Below, in pieces: positions 1-5,804 of a DNA stretch of 9,807 nucleotides. The position numbers and the translations under genes are program-made. Numbering within the stretch: the stretch's first letter is position 1; every line of letters starts with the position of its first letter. The stretch lies in contig JAISCO010000137.1 of NCBI GenBank assembly GCA_031265535.1, positions 1 through 9,807 on the forward strand. Direction: 5' to 3'. The notes beneath the pieces were generated by a model. It was given only the letters and a program-made list of their open reading frames with translations. It was not told where the DNA came from and did not search any database. Source of the stretch: Spirochaetaceae bacterium. Lineage in GTDB: Bacteria > Spirochaetota > Spirochaetia > Treponematales > Breznakiellaceae.

Positions 1-588
1 ACAATTACAACAAAACTTATAGAAGACTGCTGTGAACTACTCAAGAAAAAACGTTTCCGCAGCCCCCTGCCCCTCACCGTTTCCAAGACCTGCCACCCGC
101 CTTCATCATCGGTATCGTGGGAGGACGAAACCTTTACCGGCAAACCGTTTATCGAAATATCCTGGGCCGCCGCCGTTGTGGAACTTCGTATGGATCCCCT
201 TACCCTGAACCCCGAAATAGAAGGCATCTGGATGGCTGTTGACGGTGGCAAAATTTTAAGCAGGACAGAAGCCAGAAGAAATATCGAAAGCTCCATAAAC
301 GACGCCATTGGCTGGACCGCATTCGAGCACATAAATTTCATAAACGGCGAAATCCCCCGCGGCCAGTTTTCCGCCTACAGAATCCCAACATGCTGCGACG
401 TACCCGCGCCTCAAATAGAATTCCTGGCCGACAGCGCGAAAACCCCTGTAAAAGGAATCGGGGAGCTTCCCCATACCTGCGTTCCCGCCGCGTACATCAA
501 CGCGCTGGGCCAGGCTTCCGGATTTTCTTTTACCGGAATACCCGTTTCCCCTGATGACAGAATGTTTATGAACGAGGCGCCCCAATGA
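1..588 (+). CDS. Xanthine dehydrogenase-family molybdenum-binding subunit, C-terminal fragment (partial)
   Basis: Large catalytic subunit of a molybdenum hydroxylase, which binds the molybdopterin cofactor and hydroxylates a purine, N-heterocycle or aldehyde in the cytoplasm. The frame is open from base 1, so the start lies upstream; 195 residues are visible. The key signature is KGIGELPHTC followed by VPAAYINALGQASG near the end. This matches the family's C-terminal G-x-G-E-x-P...A-x-x-N-A block, whose Glu (codon 463-465) is the general base next to molybdenum in xanthine oxidase relatives. The preceding GQFSAYRIPTCCDVP stretch also fits the family (usually ...YxIPTxxDxP). The stop codon overlaps the ATG of the 2Fe-2S gene (ATGA, 584-588), so the two are translationally coupled. 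The 2Fe-2S and FAD subunits follow directly. Substrate cannot be told from this fragment; xanthine is only the default name. Confidence 0.88.
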   Translation, partial: TITTKLIEDCCELLKKKRFRSPLPLTVSKTCHPPSSSVSWEDETFTGKPFIEISWAAAVVELRMDPLTLNPEIEGIWMAVDGGKILSRTEARRNIESSINDAIGWTAFEHINFINGEIPRGQFSAYRIPTCCDVPAPQIEFLADSAKTPVKGIGELPHTCVPAAYINALGQASGFSFTGIPVSPDDRMFMNEAPQ

Positions 589-1070
589 AAATCACATTTA
601 CCCTAAACGGAAAGGAAGTAAGCGCGGAAAGCACTCCCGACACGCGCATGGTTCACCTTCTGCGGGAACAGTTCGGCCTCTTAGGCACAAAGGAAGGCTG
701 CCTTCAAGGCAAATGCGGATACTGCCTTATCCTCCTCAACGGAAACCCCGCACCCGCCTGTATGCTGCCGGCCTTCTCGGCCTTTCACGGAAACATCATT
801 ACCATAGAGGGGCTTCGCGGTACACCGGAGTTTACCGACATTGAAAAAGGATTTATCGAAGCGGAGGTAAATCCCTGCGGCTTCTGCGCATCCGCGAAAA
901 TGATTACCGCCTACAAACTGCTACAGGAAAACCCCGCCCCTTCCGAACCCCAAATACGCAAAGCCATGTCCGCGGTTTTATGCAGATGTACAGCAGGCAG
1001 CTTCCTCGTCCAGGGAGTACAGGCAGCCGCGTTTCACAGGAGGCAAAGAAGTCATGGCAGCCAGCGATGA
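585..1070 (+). CDS. Xanthine dehydrogenase-family 2Fe-2S subunit
   Basis: Small electron-transfer subunit of the molybdenum hydroxylase; it carries two [2Fe-2S] clusters linking the Mo centre to FAD. 161 residues, the usual family length. Residues 1-75 form a plant-type ferredoxin domain with cluster cysteines C39, C44, C47 (GCLQGKCGYC) and C59. Residues 80-150 form the helical domain with C98, C101 (PCGFC) and C133, C135 (CRC). All eight ligands are present. Two details are unusual: the residue before the first helical-domain cysteine is Pro rather than the common Gln that contacts the pterin, and the usual CGFCTPG reads CGFCASA. The ATG overlaps the upstream stop, with GAGG at 574-577 seven bases ahead. 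The C-terminal tail (HRRQRSHGSQR) is encoded over the start region of the FAD gene and looks like a by-product of that overlap. Confidence 0.92.
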   Translation: MKITFTLNGKEVSAESTPDTRMVHLLREQFGLLGTKEGCLQGKCGYCLILLNGNPAPACMLPAFSAFHGNIITIEGLRGTPEFTDIEKGFIEAEVNPCGFCASAKMITAYKLLQENPAPSEPQIRKAMSAVLCRCTAGSFLVQGVQAAAFHRRQRSHGSQR

Positions 1071-1935
1071 GCTTACCCCCCGCGGCAGGGAGGAAACAAC
1101 AATTTTCTTCCCCCAAACCATAAACGACCTTCTATCCACACGCAAACAGCGGCCCGACGCCGTGCCCGTCGCCGGCGGGACATGGCTGCTGCATAACCAA
1201 AGCTCCCGCTTCCTCAAACTGCCAAAAGCCCTTATAACCCTTTCCGCGATCGAAGAACTGCGCCGCATCGGGCACAGCGGAAACCACGTTGACATCGGAG
1301 CCTGTGTCCCACTGAACCGCATCCTCTCAACCGGCAAAAACATCCTGCCCCAAATTCTCCTAGACACCTTCGAATCAATAGCCACACCAGGCATACGCAG
1401 CCTCGCGACACTTGGAGGAAACATCTGCATACAGGGCCGCACCATGTCCACCCATCCCACCCTCCACATTCTCGACGCCCGGCTGGAGTTCCGCAAAGCC
1501 GGAGGCGCCCGCTGGGTCCCAGTAACACATTCCCGCACAGACGGCAAACTCTGCATAGAACCAGGCGAAGTCCTTACCCGCATCCGCATCCCGCTGGAAA
1601 ACTGGAACGTCCAGTATTTCCGCCGCCTCGGCTCAAACCCCATTTCAGGCTTCGAAGACGTACTGGTCTTCGCCGCAATCGCCCGAACAAGCCGCGCCAT
1701 CATCAGCGACCTGCGCTTTGCCATAGGCTCAAACCACCTCAACATCTACCGCAACCGCGATATGGAAACACTCCTCGTCGGCCACAAAATCCCCCTCTCC
1801 AGCCGCGAAATTACCGGCTTCCTGCAAAACCTCGAAGAAAACCTCAAAGACGAACAACCCGGCCTCTCCGCCTTCATGCGCGGCCTCAGCCTCTCCCTCA
1901 TCAGACGGCTGTTCTCCAACCTGCCAGCGGATTAG
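1054..1935 (+). CDS. Xanthine dehydrogenase-family FAD-binding subunit
   Basis: FAD-binding medium subunit of the three-part molybdenum hydroxylase, passing electrons from the 2Fe-2S subunit to NAD or another acceptor. 293 residues, typical for this family. AGGTWLL (residues 40-46) matches the flavin pyrophosphate-binding loop (usually AGGTDLL). IATPGIRSLATLGGNI (109-124) matches the second FAD motif (IAsxqIRNxATxGGNi). The EPGEVLTRIRIP segment corresponds to the conserved GELLTxIxIP strand, and residues from about 190 on fit the C-terminal CO-dehydrogenase-flavoprotein-like domain. The start is set by a strong AGGAGG at 1038-1043, ten bases before the ATG; the gene overlaps its upstream neighbour by 17 bases. 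It is the last gene of the operon. Trp in the first loop and the RTMSTHPT stretch where the family has N-x-x-x-A-S-P-A-x-D make it a divergent member. Confidence 0.88.
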   Translation: MAASDELTPRGREETTIFFPQTINDLLSTRKQRPDAVPVAGGTWLLHNQSSRFLKLPKALITLSAIEELRRIGHSGNHVDIGACVPLNRILSTGKNILPQILLDTFESIATPGIRSLATLGGNICIQGRTMSTHPTLHILDARLEFRKAGGARWVPVTHSRTDGKLCIEPGEVLTRIRIPLENWNVQYFRRLGSNPISGFEDVLVFAAIARTSRAIISDLRFAIGSNHLNIYRNRDMETLLVGHKIPLSSREITGFLQNLEENLKDEQPGLSAFMRGLSLSLIRRLFSNLPAD

Positions 1936-1964
1936 CGGCCGCATATATTTATTTTTCCCAATCG

Positions 1965-2162
1965 TTATAGCGCATTTTTTTGGACGCGCTTCGCGCGCCC
2001 AAAAAAACCGGGCTTTCCGCTCCAAGTCCTCGGATTTGCCCATGCAAATCCTGCGGGCTTTCCGCTGCAATCCCTTGCGCCGCACCAGCGTCAGCCGCGG
2101 CCACGCGTATAGCAAACCGTTACGCGTGCAGATAGCCAACAGCAGGAAGTTATGCGCAATAA
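1965..2162. repeat. Structured intergenic element with terminal inverted repeats (MITE-like candidate)
   Basis: This fills most of the 300-base gap between the dehydrogenase operon and the antitoxin. Its ends are near-perfect inverted repeats, TTATAGCGCAT (1965-1975) and ATGCGCAATAA (2152-2162), 10 of 11 matching. Inside are three hairpins: 1975-2007 (15-bp arms, one mismatch, TTC loop), 2032-2051 (GGATTTGC / GCAAATCC, loop CCAT) and 2102-2128 (CACGCGTA / TACGCGTG). A 13-mer, CGGGCTTTCCGCT, occurs twice (2009-2021 and 2054-2066). No protein-coding frame is credible here. I see no obvious target-site duplication, so mobility is inferred from the ends only; a structured non-coding repeat is the alternative. 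Confidence 0.45.
1975..2007. other. Perfect-looking hairpin after the operon, wrong polarity for an intrinsic terminator
   Basis: Fifteen-base arms, TTTTTTTGGACGCGC and GCGCGCCCAAAAAAA, around a TTC loop, with a single A-C mismatch. It lies 40 bases after the FAD-subunit stop, where a terminator would be expected. However, the T run is on the 5' arm and the A run on the 3' arm on both strands, so no free U tract follows the GC core. It therefore does not fit a standard Rho-independent terminator. The core GCGCTTCGCGC recurs in the hairpin at 3015-3029. Confidence 0.6.
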
Positions 2163-2182
2163 TTCCAAAAACCTTTTTAAAG

Positions 2183-2218
2183 AGTAGTGTTGACTACTAA
2201 ACGACAATGATGTACCAT
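2183..2218 (+). promoter_or_regulatory. Predicted toxin-antitoxin promoter with operator over the -35 box
   Basis: TTGACT at 2190-2195 (5 of 6 to the sigma-70 -35 consensus) is followed after 17 bases by TACCAT at 2213-2218 as the -10. A perfect inverted repeat, AGTAGT - gttg - ACTACT (2183-2198), overlaps the -35 box. Placement 40-55 bases before the antitoxin start is where Phd/YefM-type antitoxins usually bind to repress their own operon. The box match and the repeat are seen directly; autoregulation is inferred from the family. Confidence 0.5.
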
Positions 2219-2236
2219 ATAAAACAGGAGTTATAC

Positions 2237-2524
2237 ATGAAATTTATTTCCGTAAGAGATTTTAGGACATCTTCCGCAAAAATTTGGAAAGTGTTGCCGG
2301 AAGAACAGGAAATGGTAATAACCAATAATGGAAAACCCATTGCGTTATTAACTCCTTTAAGCGATAAGACACTGGAAAATACTCTTTCCGCAATAAGACA
2401 AGCAAAGGCGATTAATGCCGTTAAATTAATACAGCAAGAATCCCTAAAAAAAGGCTTGGGAAAAACAACAATGAAAGAAATAGATGAAGAAATAAAAAGA
2501 ATCAGGAAACAATCAAAACAGTGA
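2237..2524 (+). CDS. Phd/YefM-family antitoxin
   Basis: Antitoxin of a type II toxin-antitoxin pair: it should bind and neutralise the PIN toxin encoded next to it and repress the shared promoter. 95 residues. Residues 3-40 (FISVRDFRTSSAKIWKVL ... MVITNNGKPIALLTP) match the Phd/YefM DNA-binding fold, which typically reads V-R-E-x-R-x-x-F-x-x-x-L ... V-x-I-T-x-x-G-x-P-x-A-x-L. Residues 45-95 are lysine- and glutamate-rich and predicted helical, as expected for the toxin-binding tail. I chose the ATG at 2237 because AGGAG lies six bases before it (2226-2230); the in-frame ATG at 2207 has no such site and sits inside the predicted promoter. The gene is visibly AT-rich compared with the dehydrogenase operon, suggesting acquisition by transfer. 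Confidence 0.85.
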   Translation: MKFISVRDFRTSSAKIWKVLPEEQEMVITNNGKPIALLTPLSDKTLENTLSAIRQAKAINAVKLIQQESLKKGLGKTTMKEIDEEIKRIRKQSKQ

Positions 2525-2916
2525 AGATTGTGCTGGATACGAATATAATTGTTTCAGTTTTTATAAACCCAAAGGGTATGCCGGGTGAAATAATATCGTT
2601 AATATTAGCCAAGAAGATAACAATATGTTATGACAATAAGATCTTTTCGGAATATATGGAAATTTTGAAAAAGTCAAAATTTAACTTTGATAATATATTG
2701 GTAGATGAATTTCTTCATTTTATAAAAGAAAATGGTGAATACATAATTGCAGAACCGCAAAAGATAAAATTTTCCGATGAAGATGATAAAATGTTTTATG
2801 ATGTATATAAGAGCAGTGATGCAAATTATATTATTACCGGAAATAAAAAACATTTTACCAAAGAGAAAAACATAATAACGCCACGAGAATATATTGAATT
2901 AAGTTATGAATCGTAA
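2521..2916 (+). CDS. PIN-domain toxin (putative ribonuclease, COG1569-like)
   Basis: Toxin of the pair: PIN-fold proteins are Mg2+-dependent ribonucleases that halt growth by cutting RNA. 131 residues covering one PIN domain. Visible acidic active-site candidates are D6 (VLDTNIIVS), E44 (FSEYMEIL), D89 within SDEDDKMFYD, and D100 (SDANYIITGNKKHF). The C-terminal ITPREYIEL also fits this subfamily of toxin components. Translation starts at GTG 2521, overlapping the antitoxin stop (GTGA), with AGGA at 2504-2507 as a weak ribosome site; coupling would keep toxin made only after antitoxin. The gene is strongly AT-rich, like the antitoxin. The RNA target is not predictable. The family call is firm; the exact subfamily is from memory of conserved motifs. 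Confidence 0.87.
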   Translation: MKIVLDTNIIVSVFINPKGMPGEIISLILAKKITICYDNKIFSEYMEILKKSKFNFDNILVDEFLHFIKENGEYIIAEPQKIKFSDEDDKMFYDVYKSSDANYIITGNKKHFTKEKNIITPREYIELSYES

Positions 2917-3037
2917 AATGGGCACTGCACATAGCGGGCTTGTTTACGCACCCCAGCTATGCTGGGGATGCCGCCATGAGGCGGCTCCAGGATTCCGTTT
3001 TGCCTAGGAGTTTGTTGCGCTTCGCGCAAAAAACATC

Positions 3038-3076
3038 AAAAAATCGCCGATTAGGCGCCGCCTATGAGGCGATTTT
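3038..3076 (-). terminator. Rho-independent terminator for the minus-strand HD operon
   Basis: Arms AAAATCGCC (3040-3048) and GGCGATTTT (3068-3076) enclose a second stem, TAGGC / GCCTA (3052-3056 and 3060-3064). Read on the minus strand, the stem is followed by six T (3043-3038), the standard arrangement. It is about 195 bases past the HD gene's stop codon. On the plus strand only four T follow, so it may also stop the toxin transcript weakly. Confidence 0.65.
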
Positions 3077-3130
3077 ACCTTGCTCTCTTCCATTGAACTA
3101 AAGCTTCGTAGAAGCTCAGGTTCACAGCAG

Positions 3131-3155
3131 CCCACAAGTGCAACAGGCTGCTAGG
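3131..3155. repeat. 25-bp interspersed repeat, copy 1
   Basis: The 25-base string beginning CCCACAAGTG and ending GGCTGCTAGG is identical, in the same orientation, to 8129-8153. The match stops abruptly at both ends. Here its 3' part pairs with AGCAGCC just upstream (3126-3132) to form a hairpin; the second copy lacks that partner. Confidence 0.85.
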
Positions 3156-3161
3156 TCACTA

Positions 3162-3175
3162 CCCCCCCCCCCCCC
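3162..3175. repeat. Homopolymer of 14 C
   Basis: Fourteen consecutive C on the plus strand (14 G on the minus strand), in non-coding DNA about 95 bases past the HD gene's stop. Runs of this length are prone to slippage in replication and in sequencing. It is not placed at a start or promoter of any gene I can call, so a phase-variation role is not supported. Confidence 0.95.
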
Positions 3176-3270
3176 ATCTTTCTCTTTCCTTTTTCGACTT
3201 TGAGGTAAAATATTCTTCTTCCGGTCTTGAGACCGCTGCCCGTAGTTTGAAAGATGTAAGTCCATTAGCT

Positions 3271-4575
3271 CTATTTATTGACGACAGAAGCGAAAATTTC
3301 GTGTATAGTTTTTGAAAAAAGCGTTTCGCGGCCATGATAGACAATGTTATCAATATACACACGGACAATACGAAGATTTTTGATTAAGACCTGCGCCGTC
3401 TTGCCCGCAAAAAAACTTGTACTTTCATCAAACAAACAGTTTTCCTCGCGCACAAATAGTCCGGTTTCAAATAAAAACGGCTCCGGGACATCAATGATAA
3501 GCTGATCGCCGGTAATCACGGCTCCGGTTTCCGAAGAAAGCGCGGCGGCAAGTTTTGTTTCATAGCGTGGACGTTCCATTATGCCGCTTAAGCCAATACG
3601 TGTCTCAAGACGCGCCGCCGCCGCGTCGTCAAACGGGAATTCAGCGGCAAGTGAAAAAAATTGCCCTTCATAAGCGCGTATTCCGAGCGCGAATACCGAA
3701 TGACCGCGCTCAAACATCCGGGTCATCAGATTCAAAAGCCCCGCATCTGTAAGATTATACATATCTTCCGGCTGTAAAATATTTTCGATAAGCCCTGTAA
3801 GCAGGGCTTTTTTGACCATGGCGGTAGCGCAGCGCACGGAATGATGCCAATAAACTGAGCGGTACATCATATATTTTGAAAAAAGCATGGCCTCCACGCT
3901 TGGAATCCCGCGGGGCGTAATGTCAACACCTCTTTCGGCGTGGGGATGGAGCGTTGAAAAGATAAAATCAATGTCTTGAGAGCCGTATGGAACGCCGCAG
4001 TAACGCGCGTCACGGTTCAAATAATCAAGTTTATCCGGATCAAGGCAGCCGGAAAGCAGTTTCCGGTAAAAAAGTATCTCAGCATTGCCGTTTGTGTCAA
4101 TATTGCCGTCAACAATAGCGGCGCTTACACAGGGGTCGCCTCCAGCGGCAGTGATTATCCTGTTTACCGGCGGAGACCGGATTAAAATACCAGTCAATTC
4201 CTCATGAGAGGCAAGCGGCAGTTCTTTTAGCGAGTGAGCGTATGGAAAATGCCCCGCGTCGTGCAATAAAGCCGCGCAAAGCATGGAACGCATACCGCAA
4301 AATGAAAGCCACTCCGATGCCCCCCGTTCATACAAAATGGAAAGCATCCGGTGCGTTAAGTGATACACTCCAAGCGAGTGCGCCGCGCGTGTATGCGTAG
4401 CGCCCGGGTAACAAAAATTCGTCGGGCCAAGCTGGGCTATACGGTGCAGGCGTACAAAAGCGCGCGTACGTGTAAGCGCCTCCAATTCCGGCGTTAGATA
4501 AATGTGTCCCCAAAGTGTGTCGCGTACCGGCTCCGTAAATCCGTCACGCAACGCGCCAATTATGGTATTTTTCAT
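3271..4575 (-). CDS. HD-domain phosphohydrolase (dNTPase-like, COG1078/YwfO type)
   Basis: Cytoplasmic metal-dependent phosphohydrolase related to dNTP triphosphohydrolases and B. subtilis YwfO. 434 residues, normal for the family. The N-terminal core shows QLGPTNFCYPGATHTRAAHSLGV, with the first metal His at H66, then LLHDAGHFPYAH with the HD pair H105-D106 and H114, H124-E125 (ASHEEL), and the family block LDPDKLDYLNRDA (178-190), which supplies the last acidic ligand. The rest is a helical C-terminal region of unclear role. The ATG overlaps the stop of the upstream propeller-like gene (ATGA) and has no Shine-Dalgarno site, only a run of A, so it probably depends on translational coupling. 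Likely role is nucleotide-pool control; nucleotide specificity, or a signalling-nucleotide substrate, cannot be read from sequence. Confidence 0.87.
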   Translation of the reverse strand: MKNTIIGALRDGFTEPVRDTLWGHIYLTPELEALTRTRAFVRLHRIAQLGPTNFCYPGATHTRAAHSLGVYHLTHRMLSILYERGASEWLSFCGMRSMLCAALLHDAGHFPYAHSLKELPLASHEELTGILIRSPPVNRIITAAGGDPCVSAAIVDGNIDTNGNAEILFYRKLLSGCLDPDKLDYLNRDARYCGVPYGSQDIDFIFSTLHPHAERGVDITPRGIPSVEAMLFSKYMMYRSVYWHHSVRCATAMVKKALLTGLIENILQPEDMYNLTDAGLLNLMTRMFERGHSVFALGIRAYEGQFFSLAAEFPFDDAAAARLETRIGLSGIMERPRYETKLAAALSSETGAVITGDQLIIDVPEPFLFETGLFVREENCLFDESTSFFAGKTAQVLIKNLRIVRVYIDNIVYHGRETLFSKTIHEIFASVVNK

Positions 4576-5663
4576 TTTTTTTCGATGGCAAACGATGCTA
4601 TTGCCGTCTTGCCGCCGATAAATAAATTATTGTTTTTTACTGTTAAAAATGCGTTCTCGCTGTTAAACGGCGCTTCAATCATGATTATATCGGGAAACTT
4701 AATCCCTATCAATTTTTTGTTGTATTCATCTTGGGCGCTTATTAAAAACAGCATACCATTGTTTTCGCTGCCGTCAAGCGCCGTAATTTCTCCATCTAAC
4801 GGTATGTTGTAGATAGCGCGTGATTTTATATCGTATAATCCCAGTCCGCTTTCTCTTTCAAAAGCTATTTTATTGTCATTATCAACGAACATAACATAAA
4901 CATTCCGCCGCAGTCCTTCTTCCAGAAATTCATGAAAAGTTATTCGCCACGCCGCGCCGAATTGTTCGATTAAAATAAAACGCTGTTTATCCAAGCCGGA
5001 AACAAGCGCTATTTTTTTGCCGTCCGCTGACAATGCACAGCCAAAAATAGTTGCTATGCGTGAGCCGGAAGGTTCTGAAAAATAAATTCGCTGCCCCGTA
5101 CTGTCAATTAATTCTATTGTGCCGTCTAAAGTGCCCGCTAAAAAGAGCCCCGCCGCCGCATCAACGCAGCTTAGCGGAGAGGCAAAATCATAAGTCCACG
5201 CAAATTTTGCCGCGCCGGATGAGTCATTTTGAATGTTTTCCAATTGTGAAACGGAATTTTGTTCGCTGTTAATAATAAAAGTTCTTGAATCTAGAAAAAA
5301 TGGATAGCCGTTTCCATTTTCAATGGTAAAAGCCGCCTCGTCCCGCAGGTTTTTTACGGTAATAGAGGCAGTTTGTTCTCCATACTCCGCCCAAAAATAA
5401 TTGGACAAAGAAATATATGCCTTTTTTGTTTTATTGATACTGAAACGCCCGTCATCCGATATATAGCCAAAAGATGTCCCCAGTTCAAACGGTATCAAAT
5501 CCTCGGTTTGTTCAAGTTGTTCGTCATAGCTTGTTTCAACTGATTTTATCCATTTTGAAGACAGTACTGTTTCTTCCTCTACAGGCCCCGCCGCGATAAA
5601 AGCGTAAAACAGCGATGCTAAAATTATTGTAATTATTAAGTATTTTTTTTTTATTTTGCCCAT
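4572..5663 (-). CDS. Membrane-anchored or secreted beta-propeller-like protein of unknown function
   Basis: Not assigned to a named family. 363 residues. The N-terminus (MGKIKKKYLIITIILASLFYAFIAAG) is a positively charged start followed by a hydrophobic segment at residues 8-25, so it is exported and either cleaved or kept as a membrane anchor; there is no lipobox cysteine. The remainder is rich in short beta-type segments recurring every 40-50 residues, with WD/PQQ-like turns such as SDDGRFSI, GTLDGTIELIDSTGQRI, SADGKKIALVS, LYDIKSRAIYNI and FIGGKTAIASF. This suggests a six- or seven-bladed propeller facing the periplasm. GGGAAG sits just before the ATG. It shares a 4-base overlap with the downstream HD phosphohydrolase, so the two are co-expressed, but a joint function is not evident. 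The fold is my inference from pattern, not from a profile match. Confidence 0.72.
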   Translation of the reverse strand: MGKIKKKYLIITIILASLFYAFIAAGPVEEETVLSSKWIKSVETSYDEQLEQTEDLIPFELGTSFGYISDDGRFSINKTKKAYISLSNYFWAEYGEQTASITVKNLRDEAAFTIENGNGYPFFLDSRTFIINSEQNSVSQLENIQNDSSGAAKFAWTYDFASPLSCVDAAAGLFLAGTLDGTIELIDSTGQRIYFSEPSGSRIATIFGCALSADGKKIALVSGLDKQRFILIEQFGAAWRITFHEFLEEGLRRNVYVMFVDNDNKIAFERESGLGLYDIKSRAIYNIPLDGEITALDGSENNGMLFLISAQDEYNKKLIGIKFPDIIMIEAPFNSENAFLTVKNNNLFIGGKTAIASFAIEKK

Positions 5664-5673
5664 GTCTTCCCAG

Positions 5674-5702
5674 ATTATAACAAACTTTTACCCCCCAGCC
5701 AA
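5674..5702 (-). promoter_or_regulatory. Possible sigma-70 promoter for the propeller-HD operon
   Basis: On the minus strand TTGGCT (5702-5697) is followed after 17 bases by a perfect TATAAT (5679-5674). The -10 ends only 10 bases before the ATG, so transcription would begin within the Shine-Dalgarno region (5671-5666) and give an almost leaderless mRNA. Either the leader is very short or the true promoter lies further upstream. Confidence 0.4.
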
Positions 5703-5705
5703 CCC

Positions 5706-5773
5706 CCCGCCAGCGGGTTTTACATACGCTCCGCGTTAGCCCGCCAGCGGGTTTACATACGCTCCGCGTTAGC
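5706..5773. repeat. Tandem 35-bp repeat, two copies
   Basis: Two head-to-tail copies, 5706-5740 (35 bases) and 5740-5773 (34 bases, one T fewer in a T4/T3 run), sharing one C. Each begins with the small inverted repeat CCCGC-CA-GCGGG and ends CTCCGCGTTAGC. After the second copy, ATACGCT (5758-5764) pairs with AGCGTAT (5771-5777) to form a further stem. It lies about 40 bases upstream of the propeller gene's start and could affect its leader or promoter. Confidence 0.85.
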
Positions 5774-5779
5774 GTATTC

Positions 5780-5804
5780 CCGCCCCTCTCTGGGGGCGGA
5801 GAGG
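5780..5804. other. Overlapping, mutually exclusive hairpins
   Basis: CCGCCCC (5780-5786) pairs with GGGGCGG (5793-5799). Alternatively CCTCTC (5785-5790) pairs with GAGAGG (5799-5804), followed on the plus strand by CTTTT. The two stems use overlapping bases and cannot form together. No plus-strand gene precedes it, so a terminator role there is unlikely; on the minus strand it lies in the region upstream of the propeller gene. Confidence 0.5.

Larger units (their letters stand above)
2917..3270. other. Gene-free stretch with a string of six short hairpins
   Basis: No coding frame is convincing here. Between 2951 and 3152 there are six consecutive inverted repeats: 2951-2967 (CCCCAGC, loop TAT), 2970-2985 (GCCGCC, loop ATGA), 3015-3029 (TTGCGC, loop TTC), 3040-3076 (AAAATCGCC, with an inner TAGGC stem), 3102-3116 (AGCTTC, loop GTA) and 3126-3152 (AGCAGCC / GGCTGCT). 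The fourth is listed separately as a terminator. The rest holds a 25-bp repeat copy and a poly-C run, after which ordinary sequence leads to the HD gene's stop codon. Whether the hairpins act as one RNA, as mobile repeat debris or separately is unknown. Confidence 0.6.

Noticed and set aside
978..1745. Long open frame (255 codons) on the minus strand across the FeS and FAD subunit genes
   Set aside because: It lies opposite two clear family members and its product is arginine-, serine- and methionine-rich without recognisable motifs; it is an antisense shadow of GC-rich codon use.
1975..2007. Intrinsic terminator of the dehydrogenase operon
   Set aside because: T and A runs are on the wrong sides of the GC core on both strands, so no U tract follows the stem.
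2207..2236. Upstream ATG (2207) as the antitoxin start
   Set aside because: It falls within the predicted promoter and has no ribosome site, whereas ATG 2237 has AGGAG six bases before it and starts directly at the family motif.
3078..3104. tRNA D-arm-like string on the minus strand (TAGTTCAATGGAAGAGAGC)
   Set aside because: No matching acceptor stem, anticodon arm or T-arm follows; the downstream bases form the terminator hairpin instead. At most a fragment or chance match.
3159..3368. Minus-strand open frame ending in a poly-Gly tail from the C homopolymer
   Set aside because: It overlaps the end of the HD gene in another frame, lacks a ribosome site and reads through a slippery homopolymer.
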